64,000 nucleotides of DNA, taken from positions 1 through 64,000 of the forward strand of contig CAJTZS010000022.1 in the NCBI GenBank assembly GCA_910584055.1, in the 5' to 3' direction. Both the position numbers and the translations under genes were made by a program. Within the stretch, counting starts at the first letter, position 1. Each line of letters starts with the position of its first letter. The notes beneath the pieces were generated by a model, which saw nothing but the letters and a program-made list of their open reading frames with translations, was not told where the DNA came from and ran no database searches. The DNA is from an uncultured Muribaculaceae bacterium (GTDB lineage Bacteria; Bacteroidota; Bacteroidia; Bacteroidales; Muribaculaceae). Below are positions 45,028 through 53,693 of this stretch, in pieces.

Positions 45028-48024
45028 ATGAGAAAGATATTTATTGCTTTAGGATTGATATGTGTCGCCTTGGGTGTCTGGGGCGACACTTTTCTAAAAT
45101 CGCCTGACGGGAATCTGAAGGTGTCGTTCGCTTTGACAAACAAAGGTGTGCCTACATATTCTCTCTCTTTCAAGGGGACTGAAATTGTCAGGACTTCACC
45201 GATGGGTTTCACCTTCGCAACCGGGACTTCGCTTGACCGTGGATTCAAGATTTACGGTGTCACACGTACCGAATGCGACAGCGTGTGGAGTCCGGTGTGG
45301 GGTGAGAACAGTGCGATACGCGAGAATTATAACGGAATGGTTGTCGGTCTCTCGAAGGGTGACAGGAGAATAAACATAGAGTTCAGGGCTTTCAACGACG
45401 GCATAGGGTTCAGGTATATATTCCCCGGGAGTAAGGATTCCCTCCTTGTCGTGAAAGAGGAGAAGACCTCGTTTGCCATGACCGGAGACCATACGGCATG
45501 GTGGATTCCTCTCGACTATGATTCGCAGGAATATGAATACACAGAGTCGCGGCTCAGTGCCATCCCGCCATCAAAAGGGGTGCAGACTTCGCTTATGATG
45601 AAGACGGATGCCGGAATATATGTAAACATACATGAGGCGGCTCTGGTGAATTTTCCCGCCATGCATCTCGACTATAATAGGAAAAGCAAGACTTTCAAAT
45701 CCCATCTGACGCCTCGTCCCGACGGGACGGCGGCGCATGTGACGACTCCGTTCAAGACACCTTGGCGAACGGTGACGGTAAGCGACAAAGCCACCGACAT
45801 CCTGGCCTCCAACCTGATTCTTAATCTGAACGAGGCCTGCAAGATTGAGGATACCTCATGGATACACCCGATAAAATATATGGGTGTATGGTGGGAGATG
45901 ATCACGGGAAAAAGCCGCTGGAGCTATACGAAAGCCGAGAATTTCGATTTGGCTACTTTCGATTATTCCAAGGCTAAGCCGCATGGACGGCATGGCGCTA
46001 ACAATGAGAATGTCAGGAGATATATAGATTTCGCATCCAGACATGGTTTCGACCAGCTGCTTATAGAGGGATGGAACGTAGGTTGGGAAGACTGGTACGG
46101 GAAGGAGAAGGATTATGTATTTGATTTCGTGACTCCCTATCCGGATTTTGACCTCGCTGCTTTGAACGGTTACGCAAAAGGGAAAGGAATCAAACTTATG
46201 ATGCATCATGAGACTTCCGGATCGGTGGGGAATTATGAACGTCACCTTGATGCCGCCTACGACCTTATGAACCGGTATGGGTATGACGCGGTGAAGAGCG
46301 GGTATGTTGGCAGGATATTGCCTAAGGGAGAATTCCATTACAGCCAGGATATTGTTAACCATTATCAGGACGCGGTTGAGAAGGCCGCCGCAAAGCATAT
46401 CATGGTCAACGGGCATGAGGCTGTGCGTCCCACCGGACTTTGCCGCACCTGGCCCAACCTTGTGGCGAACGAGAGCGCGATGGGTCAGGAATATGCGGAG
46501 ATGACTCCGCGGCATGTCACAATCCTCCCTTTCACGAGGCTACAGGGTGGTCCGATGGATTTCACACCGGGTATATTCAGAATGGATATTACTTCATTCG
46601 CGCCAGGTTATCAGGGGAAAAGGAAACGCGCCACGATTGCCAACCAGTTAGGACTTTATCTCACGATGTATTCCCCGATACAGATGGCTGCGGATATGCC
46701 GGAACATTATGAGAGGCATATGGATGCTTTCCAATTTATAAAGGATGTGCCTGTTGACTGGAGCGAGAGCAGGTACCTCGATGCGGAGCCTGGAGACTAT
46801 ATCGTGGTTGCGCGAAAAGACAGGAACAGCGAGAATTGGTTTGTGGGAGGTGTGACCAACGAGGATGCGAGGGATTATGAACTCAGGTTTGATTTCTTGC
46901 CGGAAGGTGTGGAATATGAATGTACGATATATGCCGATGCACCGGACAGCGACGGCTTTACAAATCCGGAGAAGTATGAGATAAAGAGAAGCCGTGTCAC
47001 GGCGGCCTCGGTGATTCCGGTAATGATGGCGCGTGCCGGAGGTTTCGCGGTGAGCCTCAAGCGTGTGTTCAGTATGCTTCAGCTCAACATATGGCAGGAA
47101 TGCACGATGGTGGAGGGTGGATATGAGGCTCTTGTGGATGAAATATGGCGGCTTAAGCCGGATTTCGTCACTCTCAGCGAGGTTCGTAATTACGGAGGCG
47201 TGGATTTCACCGGTAAACTATGCGGGTCGCTGCGAGACAAAGGTGTTGCATACTATTCATATCCGAGTGAGGATTCGGGGGTTATAAGCAGGTTTCCCAT
47301 AAAAGAGTTTTCAACGGTTTATCCTCTAAAGGATGATTCAGGGACTATCTATCGGGCGGATGTGGATCTGGGAAATACAAAAATATCGGTTTATACCGCG
47401 CATCTCGATTGGCACAACTATTCATGTTACAACGCACGCGGATATGACGGGGCTACATGGAAGGAGACTTCGAAGCCGAAAAGCGCGGAGGAGATTCTGA
47501 AGCTCGGTTCAGTTTCCCGGCGGGTGGAGGAGATTGAGGCTTTCCTGAAGGATGCTAAAGGGAGGATGGCGGAAGGTTATGAGATTCTGTTGGGAGGTGA
47601 TTTCAACGAACCCTCGTTCAAGGACTGGATTCAGGAGACGGCGCAGATGTTTGACCATAATGGTTTTGCCGTTGAGTGGCCCGTGACGAAGCTGCTTGAT
47701 GATAATGGTTTCACGGACATGTGGAGGGCGCTCTATCCCGATCCGGTTAAGAATCCCGGTATCACTTATCCCTCTGACGTGCCTACGTTACCGGCTGAAA
47801 AGATCTGTTGGGCGCCTAAGGCCGATGACCGTGACCGGATAGACTTCATCTTCGGCAGCCGTAGGGTGAAGACTCTTGAGGCTGTAATCGTCGGTCCGCG
47901 TGCATCCATGTGCCGGTCCGAGAGGACTGAAGAACCTTCAGCCGACAGCATTGCCATTCCTGCCGGCACATGGTTCTCCGACCACAAAGGCATCCTTGCG
48001 AAATTCGTTATTTCCGACCATTAG
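45028..48024 (+). CDS. GH97 alpha-glucosidase fused to an endonuclease/exonuclease/phosphatase domain
   Basis: This 998-residue exported protein has a signal peptide (cleavage near VWGDT) and a complete GH97 enzyme (about 20-675). The SusB-type inverting set is visible: HHE near 395, HEAVRPTG near 463, ANESAMG near 481 and GQEY near 488. KSGYVG lacks the Asp found in retaining GH97 galactosidases. Residues ~681-998 form an EEP-superfamily domain. It has LQLNIWQE, a metal-ligand Glu in LSEV near 716, AHLDW near 791, GGDFNEPS near 856, DRIDFIFG near 932 and SDHKG near 984. All usual EEP catalytic motifs look intact, so a second hydrolase, probably a phosphodiesterase or phosphatase, is likely. 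No frameshift or linker break is seen at the junction. Confidence 0.85.
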   Translation: MRKIFIALGLICVALGVWGDTFLKSPDGNLKVSFALTNKGVPTYSLSFKGTEIVRTSPMGFTFATGTSLDRGFKIYGVTRTECDSVWSPVWGENSAIRENYNGMVVGLSKGDRRINIEFRAFNDGIGFRYIFPGSKDSLLVVKEEKTSFAMTGDHTAWWIPLDYDSQEYEYTESRLSAIPPSKGVQTSLMMKTDAGIYVNIHEAALVNFPAMHLDYNRKSKTFKSHLTPRPDGTAAHVTTPFKTPWRTVTVSDKATDILASNLILNLNEACKIEDTSWIHPIKYMGVWWEMITGKSRWSYTKAENFDLATFDYSKAKPHGRHGANNENVRRYIDFASRHGFDQLLIEGWNVGWEDWYGKEKDYVFDFVTPYPDFDLAALNGYAKGKGIKLMMHHETSGSVGNYERHLDAAYDLMNRYGYDAVKSGYVGRILPKGEFHYSQDIVNHYQDAVEKAAAKHIMVNGHEAVRPTGLCRTWPNLVANESAMGQEYAEMTPRHVTILPFTRLQGGPMDFTPGIFRMDITSFAPGYQGKRKRATIANQLGLYLTMYSPIQMAADMPEHYERHMDAFQFIKDVPVDWSESRYLDAEPGDYIVVARKDRNSENWFVGGVTNEDARDYELRFDFLPEGVEYECTIYADAPDSDGFTNPEKYEIKRSRVTAASVIPVMMARAGGFAVSLKRVFSMLQLNIWQECTMVEGGYEALVDEIWRLKPDFVTLSEVRNYGGVDFTGKLCGSLRDKGVAYYSYPSEDSGVISRFPIKEFSTVYPLKDDSGTIYRADVDLGNTKISVYTAHLDWHNYSCYNARGYDGATWKETSKPKSAEEILKLGSVSRRVEEIEAFLKDAKGRMAEGYEILLGGDFNEPSFKDWIQETAQMFDHNGFAVEWPVTKLLDDNGFTDMWRALYPDPVKNPGITYPSDVPTLPAEKICWAPKADDRDRIDFIFGSRRVKTLEAVIVGPRASMCRSERTEEPSADSIAIPAGTWFSDHKGILAKFVISDH

Positions 48025-48033
48025 TCTCAGGCA

Positions 48034-48058
48034 GCCGTTGCGAGCAACAGCCGCTCCC
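48034..48058 (+). repeat. 25-nt dispersed motif, copy 2
   Basis: This matches 32847-32871 at 24 of 25 positions (GCCGTTGCGAGCAACAG...). It lies right after the GH97 fusion gene, inside a 211-bp gap that also contains the fadD-like promoter. Confidence 0.7.
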
Positions 48059-48140
48059 AAGATACCTTTGTCGTAGAACTCAATCGAGGAGTTTTGCATG
48101 GATTCAAGGATGAAGCCCGTGCGTAGTTTTGGGGTATAGG

Positions 48141-48172
48141 TTTGGCGGTTGGGGGGAATTTTGTTAATTTTG
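48141..48172 (+). promoter_or_regulatory. promoter of the acyl-CoA ligase gene
   Basis: TTTG (48141-48144), a 20-nt spacer and TAATTTTG (48165-48172) match the Bacteroidales consensus. AACGGCTGTGCCGTT (48186-48200) then forms a small hairpin in the leader before ATG 48236. Confidence 0.75.
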
Positions 48173-48235
48173 CAGTGAACTATGTGGAACGGCTGTGCCG
48201 TTTTAGAAGAGTAATCACACAGTTCGTGTAAACCA

Positions 48236-50050
48236 ATGGCAAATAAACTGGTTGAAATAGTACCTAAAAACGCGCAGAGACTGAAAGGGCGTGAGGCCTA
48301 CCGCTTCTGCTGGCGCAAGGATGGCGAATGGCTTTCGACTCCCTGGGAGGAGTTTGCCGTCCAGGTGGAGGTGGCTGCAAAGTCTTTCGCTATGCTTGGA
48401 CTTTTGGAAAAAGATACGATAGCTATCTGTTCCCCGAATACGCCTCAGATATTGATAACGGAATTGGGAGCGTTCAAGAATCGTCTCGCGTCTATTCCCA
48501 TATATTCGAGCAGTTCGCAGACCCAATATGATTTCATAGTTTCCGATGGCGGTGCTTCTGTCCTTTTTGTTGGCGACAGCCATCAGTATCCCCTCGCATA
48601 CAATCATTGGAAATCCCATCCCGACAAAATACGGAAAATCGTCATCTTCAAGAACGATGGCCTTGATTTGAGGGAAGACGACACAGTCTCTATTTTCTGG
48701 GACGATTTTGTGCGCCTCGGCATGAACGCCCCCGAGGACGTGGCGCGTGAAGTGACGGCCCGTGCCGAACGTGGCTTGCCGGAAGACATGGCTACACTTA
48801 TATATACATCCGGCACCACTGGAGAGCCTAAGGGTGTGGTCATTACCCATTCCAATTATGATGCAGCCATGGAGATGCACCTTAAGCTGCTCCGTGGAAT
48901 AAAGGACGATGACCTATCGATGGCTTTCCTGCCGATGTCTCACATTTTGGAGAAGGCTTGGTGCTTTTTCTGTATCACGCGAGGTTTGGCTATTGCCGTC
49001 AACTATGACCCCCGGCTCATTCAGGATACTATTCATGAGGTGAAGCCGAACCTTATGTGCTGTGTGCCCCGTTTCTGGGAGAAGGTTTATGCCGGAGTGA
49101 AGGAGAAAATCGCAGGCATGAGCAAGATGCAGCGGATTATGGTAAACCGCGCGTTGAAGGTGGGTCATAAGAGAAATCTCGATTACAGGCGCGTGGGCAA
49201 GAAAGCTCCATGGCTCGTGGAGAAGGAATATCAGTTCTGGAATAAGAATATTTTCCAGAAACTCAAAGATGCAATCGGCATACCGAACCCGAATTTCTTT
49301 CCTACAGCGGGCGCGCCGCTCAGCGACCGCATATGCGAATTCATGCGTTCCGTGGGAATAGACATAATAATAGGTTATGGTCTGAGCGAGACAACGGCTA
49401 CCGTGAGTTGCTATCCCGATTATGATTATGAGATAGGCACGGTGGGGTTGCCTCTGCCCGGCGTTAAGGTTCGCATAGACGATAACGGAGAAATCCTCGT
49501 GAAGGCGGCAACCGTGACTCCCGGGTATTATAACAATCCGGATGCCAATGCGAAGGCCTTTACTGATGACGGCTATTTCCGCACCGGTGATGCCGGTCAT
49601 TTCACACCGTCGGGAGCGTTGGTGCTGACAGAGCGAGTCAAAGACCTTTTCAAGACATCCAACGGCAAGTATATCGCTCCTCAGATGCTCGAAAGCCGTC
49701 TTGCCGAGAATAAGTATATTGACGAGGTTGCTGTCATAGGTGACCAACGTAAATATGTGACCGCATTGGTTGTGCCGAACCTTTCGCAGCTACGTAGATG
49801 GGCGGAGAAGGTTGGTGTTCCTTTTGACGACAGTGTAGCCCTGTGTGCCGATCCACGCACGGTTGCCTTTATGATGTCGGAGATTGCACCGGTGCAGGCA
49901 GACCTTGCCGAATTTGAGAAGATTAAAAAAATAACGCTCCTTCCCCATCATTTCTCTATCATGAACGGGGAGGTGACGAATACGATGAAAGTGCGCCGTC
50001 CGGTTGTGAACGAACGGTATGCCAAGGAAATCGAAAAAATGTATGAATAG
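48236..50050 (+). CDS. long-chain acyl-CoA synthetase (AMP-binding)
   Basis: This 604-residue adenylate-forming enzyme has the P-loop TLIYTSGTTGEPKGVVITHSN and an FLPMSHILEKAW motif. GYGLSETTATVSCYP, the YFRTGDAGHFTPSGALVLTERVKDLFKTSNGKYIAP hinge and an NGEVTNTMKVRRP C-terminus with the catalytic Lys complete the set. It activates fatty acids to acyl-CoA for lipid synthesis or recycling. The DLFKTSNGKYIAP motif is typical of long-chain members. It is preceded by a good promoter and followed by heptad array C and prfB. Confidence 0.92.
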   Translation: MANKLVEIVPKNAQRLKGREAYRFCWRKDGEWLSTPWEEFAVQVEVAAKSFAMLGLLEKDTIAICSPNTPQILITELGAFKNRLASIPIYSSSSQTQYDFIVSDGGASVLFVGDSHQYPLAYNHWKSHPDKIRKIVIFKNDGLDLREDDTVSIFWDDFVRLGMNAPEDVAREVTARAERGLPEDMATLIYTSGTTGEPKGVVITHSNYDAAMEMHLKLLRGIKDDDLSMAFLPMSHILEKAWCFFCITRGLAIAVNYDPRLIQDTIHEVKPNLMCCVPRFWEKVYAGVKEKIAGMSKMQRIMVNRALKVGHKRNLDYRRVGKKAPWLVEKEYQFWNKNIFQKLKDAIGIPNPNFFPTAGAPLSDRICEFMRSVGIDIIIGYGLSETTATVSCYPDYDYEIGTVGLPLPGVKVRIDDNGEILVKAATVTPGYYNNPDANAKAFTDDGYFRTGDAGHFTPSGALVLTERVKDLFKTSNGKYIAPQMLESRLAENKYIDEVAVIGDQRKYVTALVVPNLSQLRRWAEKVGVPFDDSVALCADPRTVAFMMSEIAPVQADLAEFEKIKKITLLPHHFSIMNGEVTNTMKVRRPVVNERYAKEIEKMYE

Positions 50051-50145
50051 AGGCGTTGGGGTTAGGCTTTAGGCATTGGGCGTTAGGCATTAGAAGCTTC
50101 GTCGAATGTTCTCTAAAGCCTAAAGCCTAAAGCCTAAAGCCTAAG
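50051..50145 (+). repeat. period-7 array C with inverted heptads
   Basis: Six heptads of GGCnTTA type start right after the stop codon (50051-50092). Four exact TAAAGCC units follow on the other side of GAAGCTTC and a short spacer (50114-50141). TAAAGCC is the reverse complement of GGCTTTA, so the two halves can pair into a hairpin. The array ends 5 nt before ATG 50150. Confidence 0.85.
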
Positions 50146-50149
50146 TATA

Positions 50150-51262
50150 ATGATAACACTCGAACAGCTTAAAGATGCAGAAGAGCGCACAGCCGCGCTG
50201 AAGAAATATCTCGACATAGATTCGAAAAAGATAGAAGTCGAGGAGGAAGAGTTGCGCACCCACGTTGCGGATTTTTGGGATGACCGCGAGAAGGCGGAGC
50301 TGCAGATGCGCAAGATCAAGGAGCTTCATTTCTGGATTGATTCCTACACCGCTCTCGAAAAGCAGGTGGAGGAGCTGCAGCTCGCCATGGATTTTATCAA
50401 GGAAGGCCTTGTCTCCGAGGAGGAGGTTGACCAGCAGTATGCCGCTGTCGAGAAAGAACTCGAGCGCCTTGAACTTCGCAACATGCTACGTCGCGAGGAA
50501 GACAAGCTGGGGGTAGTGCTCAAGATAAACTCAGGCGCCGGCGGCACCGAGAGCCAGGATTGGGCGCAGATGCTCATGCGCCTTTATCTGCGCTATGCGG
50601 AGCGTCACGGCTACAAAACATCCATTGCCCAGCTTCTCGAAGGGGATGAGGCGGGTATCAAATCCGTGACTATAAACATCGAAGGGGATTATGCCTACGG
50701 CTTCCTTAAGAGCGAGAACGGTGTTCACCGTCTTGTGCGTGTCAGTCCATACAATGCCCAAGGGAAGCGCATGACATCCTTCGCCTCGGTTTTCGTAACC
50801 CCGCTGGTTGACGACACGATCGAGGTTAATGTCGAAACTGCCCGTATATCATGGGACACGTTCCGAAGCGGCGGCGCAGGCGGTCAGAACGTCAATAAAG
50901 TGGAGTCGGGAGTGCGTCTGCGTTATCAATACAAAGACCCCTATACCGGAGAGGAAGAGGAGATACTCATTGAGAACACCGAGACCCGCGACCAGCCCAA
51001 GAATAAGGAGAACGCGATGCGTCAGTTGCGTTCGATACTTTACGACAAAGAGCTTCAGCACCGTATGGAGGAGCAGGCGAAAGTTGAGGCCGGCAAGAAA
51101 AAGATAGAGTGGGGTAGCCAGATCCGCAGCTACGTTTTCGATGACCGCCGCGTGAAAGATCACCGCACAAACTATCAGACCTCCGACGTGAACGGAGTCA
51201 TGGATGGCGAAATCGATGAATTCATCAAGGCCTACCTTATGGAATTTGCAGGCAACCAATGA
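50150..51262 (+). CDS. prfB: peptide chain release factor 2, without a frameshift site
   Basis: This 370-residue release factor has the GGQ motif in SGGAGGQNVNKVESGVRLRY and the coiled N-terminal domain. RF2 identity follows from the overall pattern (DFWDDREKAELQMRKIKEL, LVRVSPYNAQGKRMTSFASVFV). The tripeptide that reads UGA/UAA is normally SPF; here it is SPY. The gene is one uninterrupted frame: where many prfB genes carry CTT TGA C, the sequence is TATCTCGAC, so +1 frameshift autoregulation is absent. The 3' end overlaps the convergent GT9 gene by 26 bp. Confidence 0.95.
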   Translation: MITLEQLKDAEERTAALKKYLDIDSKKIEVEEEELRTHVADFWDDREKAELQMRKIKELHFWIDSYTALEKQVEELQLAMDFIKEGLVSEEEVDQQYAAVEKELERLELRNMLRREEDKLGVVLKINSGAGGTESQDWAQMLMRLYLRYAERHGYKTSIAQLLEGDEAGIKSVTINIEGDYAYGFLKSENGVHRLVRVSPYNAQGKRMTSFASVFVTPLVDDTIEVNVETARISWDTFRSGGAGGQNVNKVESGVRLRYQYKDPYTGEEEEILIENTETRDQPKNKENAMRQLRSILYDKELQHRMEEQAKVEAGKKKIEWGSQIRSYVFDDRRVKDHRTNYQTSDVNGVMDGEIDEFIKAYLMEFAGNQ

Positions 51263-52286
51263 TCATCTGGGGTGTTATGCCCCGTAGACAGTGATAATCG
51301 CCGCGCATGCATGGTTTGTTTCCGAACACCGAGCATGGGCGGCATGTCATGTCAAGCTGCACGGCATCGGCGGGATTCTGCTGCCATCCGAGGAATCCGG
51401 TATAGGGGTGCGTGGCTCCCCATACGCTCACCGTGCGTAGGCCTACGAGCGAAGCGAGGTGCATGTTGGCGGAATCCATGGAGAGCATTGTGTCGCAATG
51501 GCTGAGGAGCGACAGTTCCGCCCCGATGCCGAGGGATGCCGAAGCCATGTTGATGATGTTCGGGTATTTTGCGGCGAGAGTCTCTATCTGGCTCTCCTCT
51601 TCTGGACCGAAGCCGAAAATGAATATGCGGGTATTGGAGCGTTCTGCGAAATGAGCCGCCACTTTCTCCATCAGCTCGAAAGGATATATCTTGCCCGGAT
51701 GTTTGGCAAACGGGGCTATGGCGAGCCAGTATTCCCCCTCTTTCTTCGGAGGACAGATGTCGCGGAATTCCAAAGGATTCCCCTTCCCATCGCCATAGAG
51801 CGATCGGAATGAATCGGCAAGCGTGATGCTGGCGCACCTGAATACCTCCTCGTAACGTTCCGGTGTGGGCTTCAGCTGTATGAGCACCTTGTGGTTGGGG
51901 CGGGTGAGCTTCTTTTTGTCGGCGCGTCCTTTGTCGATATGGCGGCATTTCACGCCCCGGAGCATAAGGAATTTGCGCAGCAGTTTTGTGCGCAACACAT
52001 CATGGAGATCTACGTACGTGTCGATATGGAAACGTGATTTCAGAGCTCCTGCCAAACGCCATATTCCTGTCGCGCCCTTATAGTTGTTCAAGTCAATTCC
52101 CACAACTGTCAGGTTGTCGGGCTTGTTGATGAATATCTGGGCCGGATGGTTTCGCGTTAGAAAATAGAAATTGTAGTCCGGGTTTGCAATGCAGGCATTG
52201 TAAACCGATGGCAGTGTCATGGCGACGTCCCCTAAAGCCGAGAAGCGGCTGATCAGCACATTCCGGGTCTTATTTTTTCTTTGCAT
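51237..52286 (-). CDS. glycosyltransferase family 9 (heptosyltransferase-like)
   Basis: This 349-residue GT9 enzyme opens with ISRFSALGDVAMTLPSVYN. It has a C-terminal nucleotide-sugar domain with APFAKHPGKIYP, IFGFGPEEESQIE, LSLLSHCDTMLSMDSANMHLASLVGLRTVSVWGATHPYTGF and a Cys-containing tail (CRPCSVFGNKPCM). GT9 enzymes transfer heptose or related sugars to lipopolysaccharide core. DUF4254 lies immediately upstream (17-bp overlap), a pairing seen in Bacteroidetes envelope-glycan loci. The gene converges on prfB with a 26-bp overlap and no visible terminator. Confidence 0.88.
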   Translation of the reverse strand: MQRKNKTRNVLISRFSALGDVAMTLPSVYNACIANPDYNFYFLTRNHPAQIFINKPDNLTVVGIDLNNYKGATGIWRLAGALKSRFHIDTYVDLHDVLRTKLLRKFLMLRGVKCRHIDKGRADKKKLTRPNHKVLIQLKPTPERYEEVFRCASITLADSFRSLYGDGKGNPLEFRDICPPKKEGEYWLAIAPFAKHPGKIYPFELMEKVAAHFAERSNTRIFIFGFGPEEESQIETLAAKYPNIINMASASLGIGAELSLLSHCDTMLSMDSANMHLASLVGLRTVSVWGATHPYTGFLGWQQNPADAVQLDMTCRPCSVFGNKPCMRGDYHCLRGITPQMIIGCLQIP

Positions 52287-52881
52287 AGAGCACCGGGTTT
52301 GTTGCCGGATCGTTGTAGAGTTTCATCTGGCGGTAGACCTTCATATACTTCCTGCCTGCCTCGATATCCTCAAGAAGGGAGTCGATGGCAGTGGTGAGGT
52401 CATCGCGCTGTTCGAGGAGCACGTCAAGTTTTGCGCGGCTCTTGGCTATATGTTCCGCTGACGCGTCACCACGTTCGGCTTGCTCGCGCATATGCCAGAT
52501 CTTTAAAGCGAGGATGGAGAGGCGGTCGAGAGCCCATGCGGGGGATTCTGTATTGATAGTGGCATCCTGAAGGGGGATGACATCTTTGTATAGGTCGCGG
52601 AACCAGGTGTCAATATCCTCAACCATATCTGTGCGCACCTGATTCGAACGGTCGATACGGCGTTTGAGCGCCACGGCATCCACAGGATTTATTTCGGGGT
52701 CGCGAATGATGTCCTCAAGATGCCACTGCACGGCATCCACCCAGTTCTTACTATAGAAAATAGCCTCAAGCGATCCCTCCTCGAAAGGATTGGCGCAAGG
52801 GGTGTCAACGTTGTCGGTCTTGTGATAATCGGCCACACAGCGGTCAAATACCCTGTTGGCCATTTCTGCGCTATTTTTCAT
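52270..52881 (-). CDS. DUF4254 domain-containing protein
   Basis: This 203-residue, helix-rich, probably cytoplasmic protein fits DUF4254, with no signal peptide. Recognisable segments are HLEDIIRDPEINPVDAVALKRRIDRSNQ, DIDTWF and WALDRLSILALKIWHM. The biochemical role is unknown. It overlaps the GT9 gene by 17 bp, so the two proteins are probably made together, suggesting a role in lipopolysaccharide or envelope assembly. A Bacteroidales promoter lies just upstream. Confidence 0.8.
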   Translation of the reverse strand: MKNSAEMANRVFDRCVADYHKTDNVDTPCANPFEEGSLEAIFYSKNWVDAVQWHLEDIIRDPEINPVDAVALKRRIDRSNQVRTDMVEDIDTWFRDLYKDVIPLQDATINTESPAWALDRLSILALKIWHMREQAERGDASAEHIAKSRAKLDVLLEQRDDLTTAIDSLLEDIEAGRKYMKVYRQMKLYNDPATNPVLYAKKK

Positions 52882-53252
52882 CGGTAGTTAGCTTTGAATT
52901 TTCAGTTTCCAAAAATAAGCAAAAAAACGGAAATACAAAAATCCGGTTCTATTTTTTGCGCTTATCCCGGGAAAAGAGGTGAAGGCTTATTTTAAATAAT
53001 CTTTAAACTGTGCATAACAACATAGTAACGAATTACTCAGCTATACAAATCCTTTGGGTGTCAGCTAAATGTAGGGATGCTCCCCGGAGCATCCGAACTT
53101 ACGTGGCGGCCTTTCCCATTTTGCGGCTGCACCATGGTGCAGCCCTACGTTGATACTCAATAATTTATAAAAATAATGTAGCTGAGTAATTACAACAACA
53201 TACTGCGGGGAGATGTTATATTAATGAAAGACATCAGTTGTTGGAAGTTGCT
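52882..53252. repeat. intergenic region with nested palindromes
   Basis: The 371-bp gap has no gene. A 159-bp element (53032-53190) is bounded by 12-bp inverted repeats (ATTACTCAGCTA at 53032-53043, its complement at 53179-53190). Inside it are a hairpin of two 9-bp arms (53075-53083 and 53086-53094) and a perfect 20-bp palindrome (53125-53144). The layout is that of a compact mobile or REP-like element. Confidence 0.7.
52910..52939 (-). promoter_or_regulatory. promoter of the DUF4254-GT9 pair
   Basis: On the minus strand TTTG (52936-52939), 18 nt and TATTTTTG (52910-52917) approximate the consensus. The spacer is one base short of the usual range. The start codon at 52881 leaves a short leader. 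Confidence 0.5.
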
Positions 53253-53585
53253 ATGAAAGTTATAAGGAATAGGATAATACCCTTCGGATGTAGGTATGGG
53301 GCAATCAATCTTTTCGGAGTGTTGTTTGTCAAGAAGGGTATGGAGGTCACTCCCGAGGTTGCCAATCATGAAAAGATCCATACGGCGCAGTTGCGGGAAT
53401 TGCTGTTTATTCCTTTTTACGTCATATATGTGTTGGAATGGCTGTGGCATCTTGCGCGACACCGGGGCGATTCTTACCGCGCATACAGGGACATCTCGTT
53501 CGAACGGGAGGCATATGACCATGCCTCCGATTTGGGGTATCTGGCTCGCCGTCGCTATTTGGCACAATGGCGACGGTCTCTATAG
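53253..53585 (+). CDS. very small membrane protein with an HExxH zinc-site motif
   Basis: This 110-residue protein (ATG 53253; the upstream TTG at 53238 is unlikely) contains ANHEKIHTAQLRE, an HExxH motif. It is followed by a hydrophobic helix (LLFIPFYVIYVLEWLWHL) and then DISFEREAYDHA, where the Glu could be a third zinc ligand. This ordering (HExxH, helix, distal E) looks like a miniature zincin. No named family was recognised; related short HExxH proteins seem common in Bacteroidales. Role could be a membrane peptidase or an inactive relative. It is a single gene between the palindrome element and a transporter gene. Confidence 0.65.
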   Translation: MKVIRNRIIPFGCRYGAINLFGVLFVKKGMEVTPEVANHEKIHTAQLRELLFIPFYVIYVLEWLWHLARHRGDSYRAYRDISFEREAYDHASDLGYLARRRYLAQWRRSL

Positions 53586-53603
53586 ATATAGCGCGATTTT
53601 TTG

Positions 53604-53662
53604 TAATTTTGCATTCCATTGATTCTACAATGGTTCGGTAAAAATGCCGAACCATTGTAGAA
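53604..53662 (+). promoter_or_regulatory. -7 box followed by a perfect 16-bp hairpin
   Basis: TAATTTTG (53604-53611) fits the -7 consensus but lacks a good -33 TTTG. A perfect inverted repeat follows (53623-53638 with 53647-53662, 8-nt loop), either a leader hairpin of the transporter transcript or the terminator of the upstream HExxH gene. The ATG is at 53694. Confidence 0.5.
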
Positions 53663-53693
53663 TTTAACCCTGTAAATATATAAGTAGGTAGAA

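Noticed and set aside
48914..49747. 277-codon antisense frame inside the acyl-CoA ligase
   Set aside because: It is a shadow of a gene with all its adenylation motifs intact.
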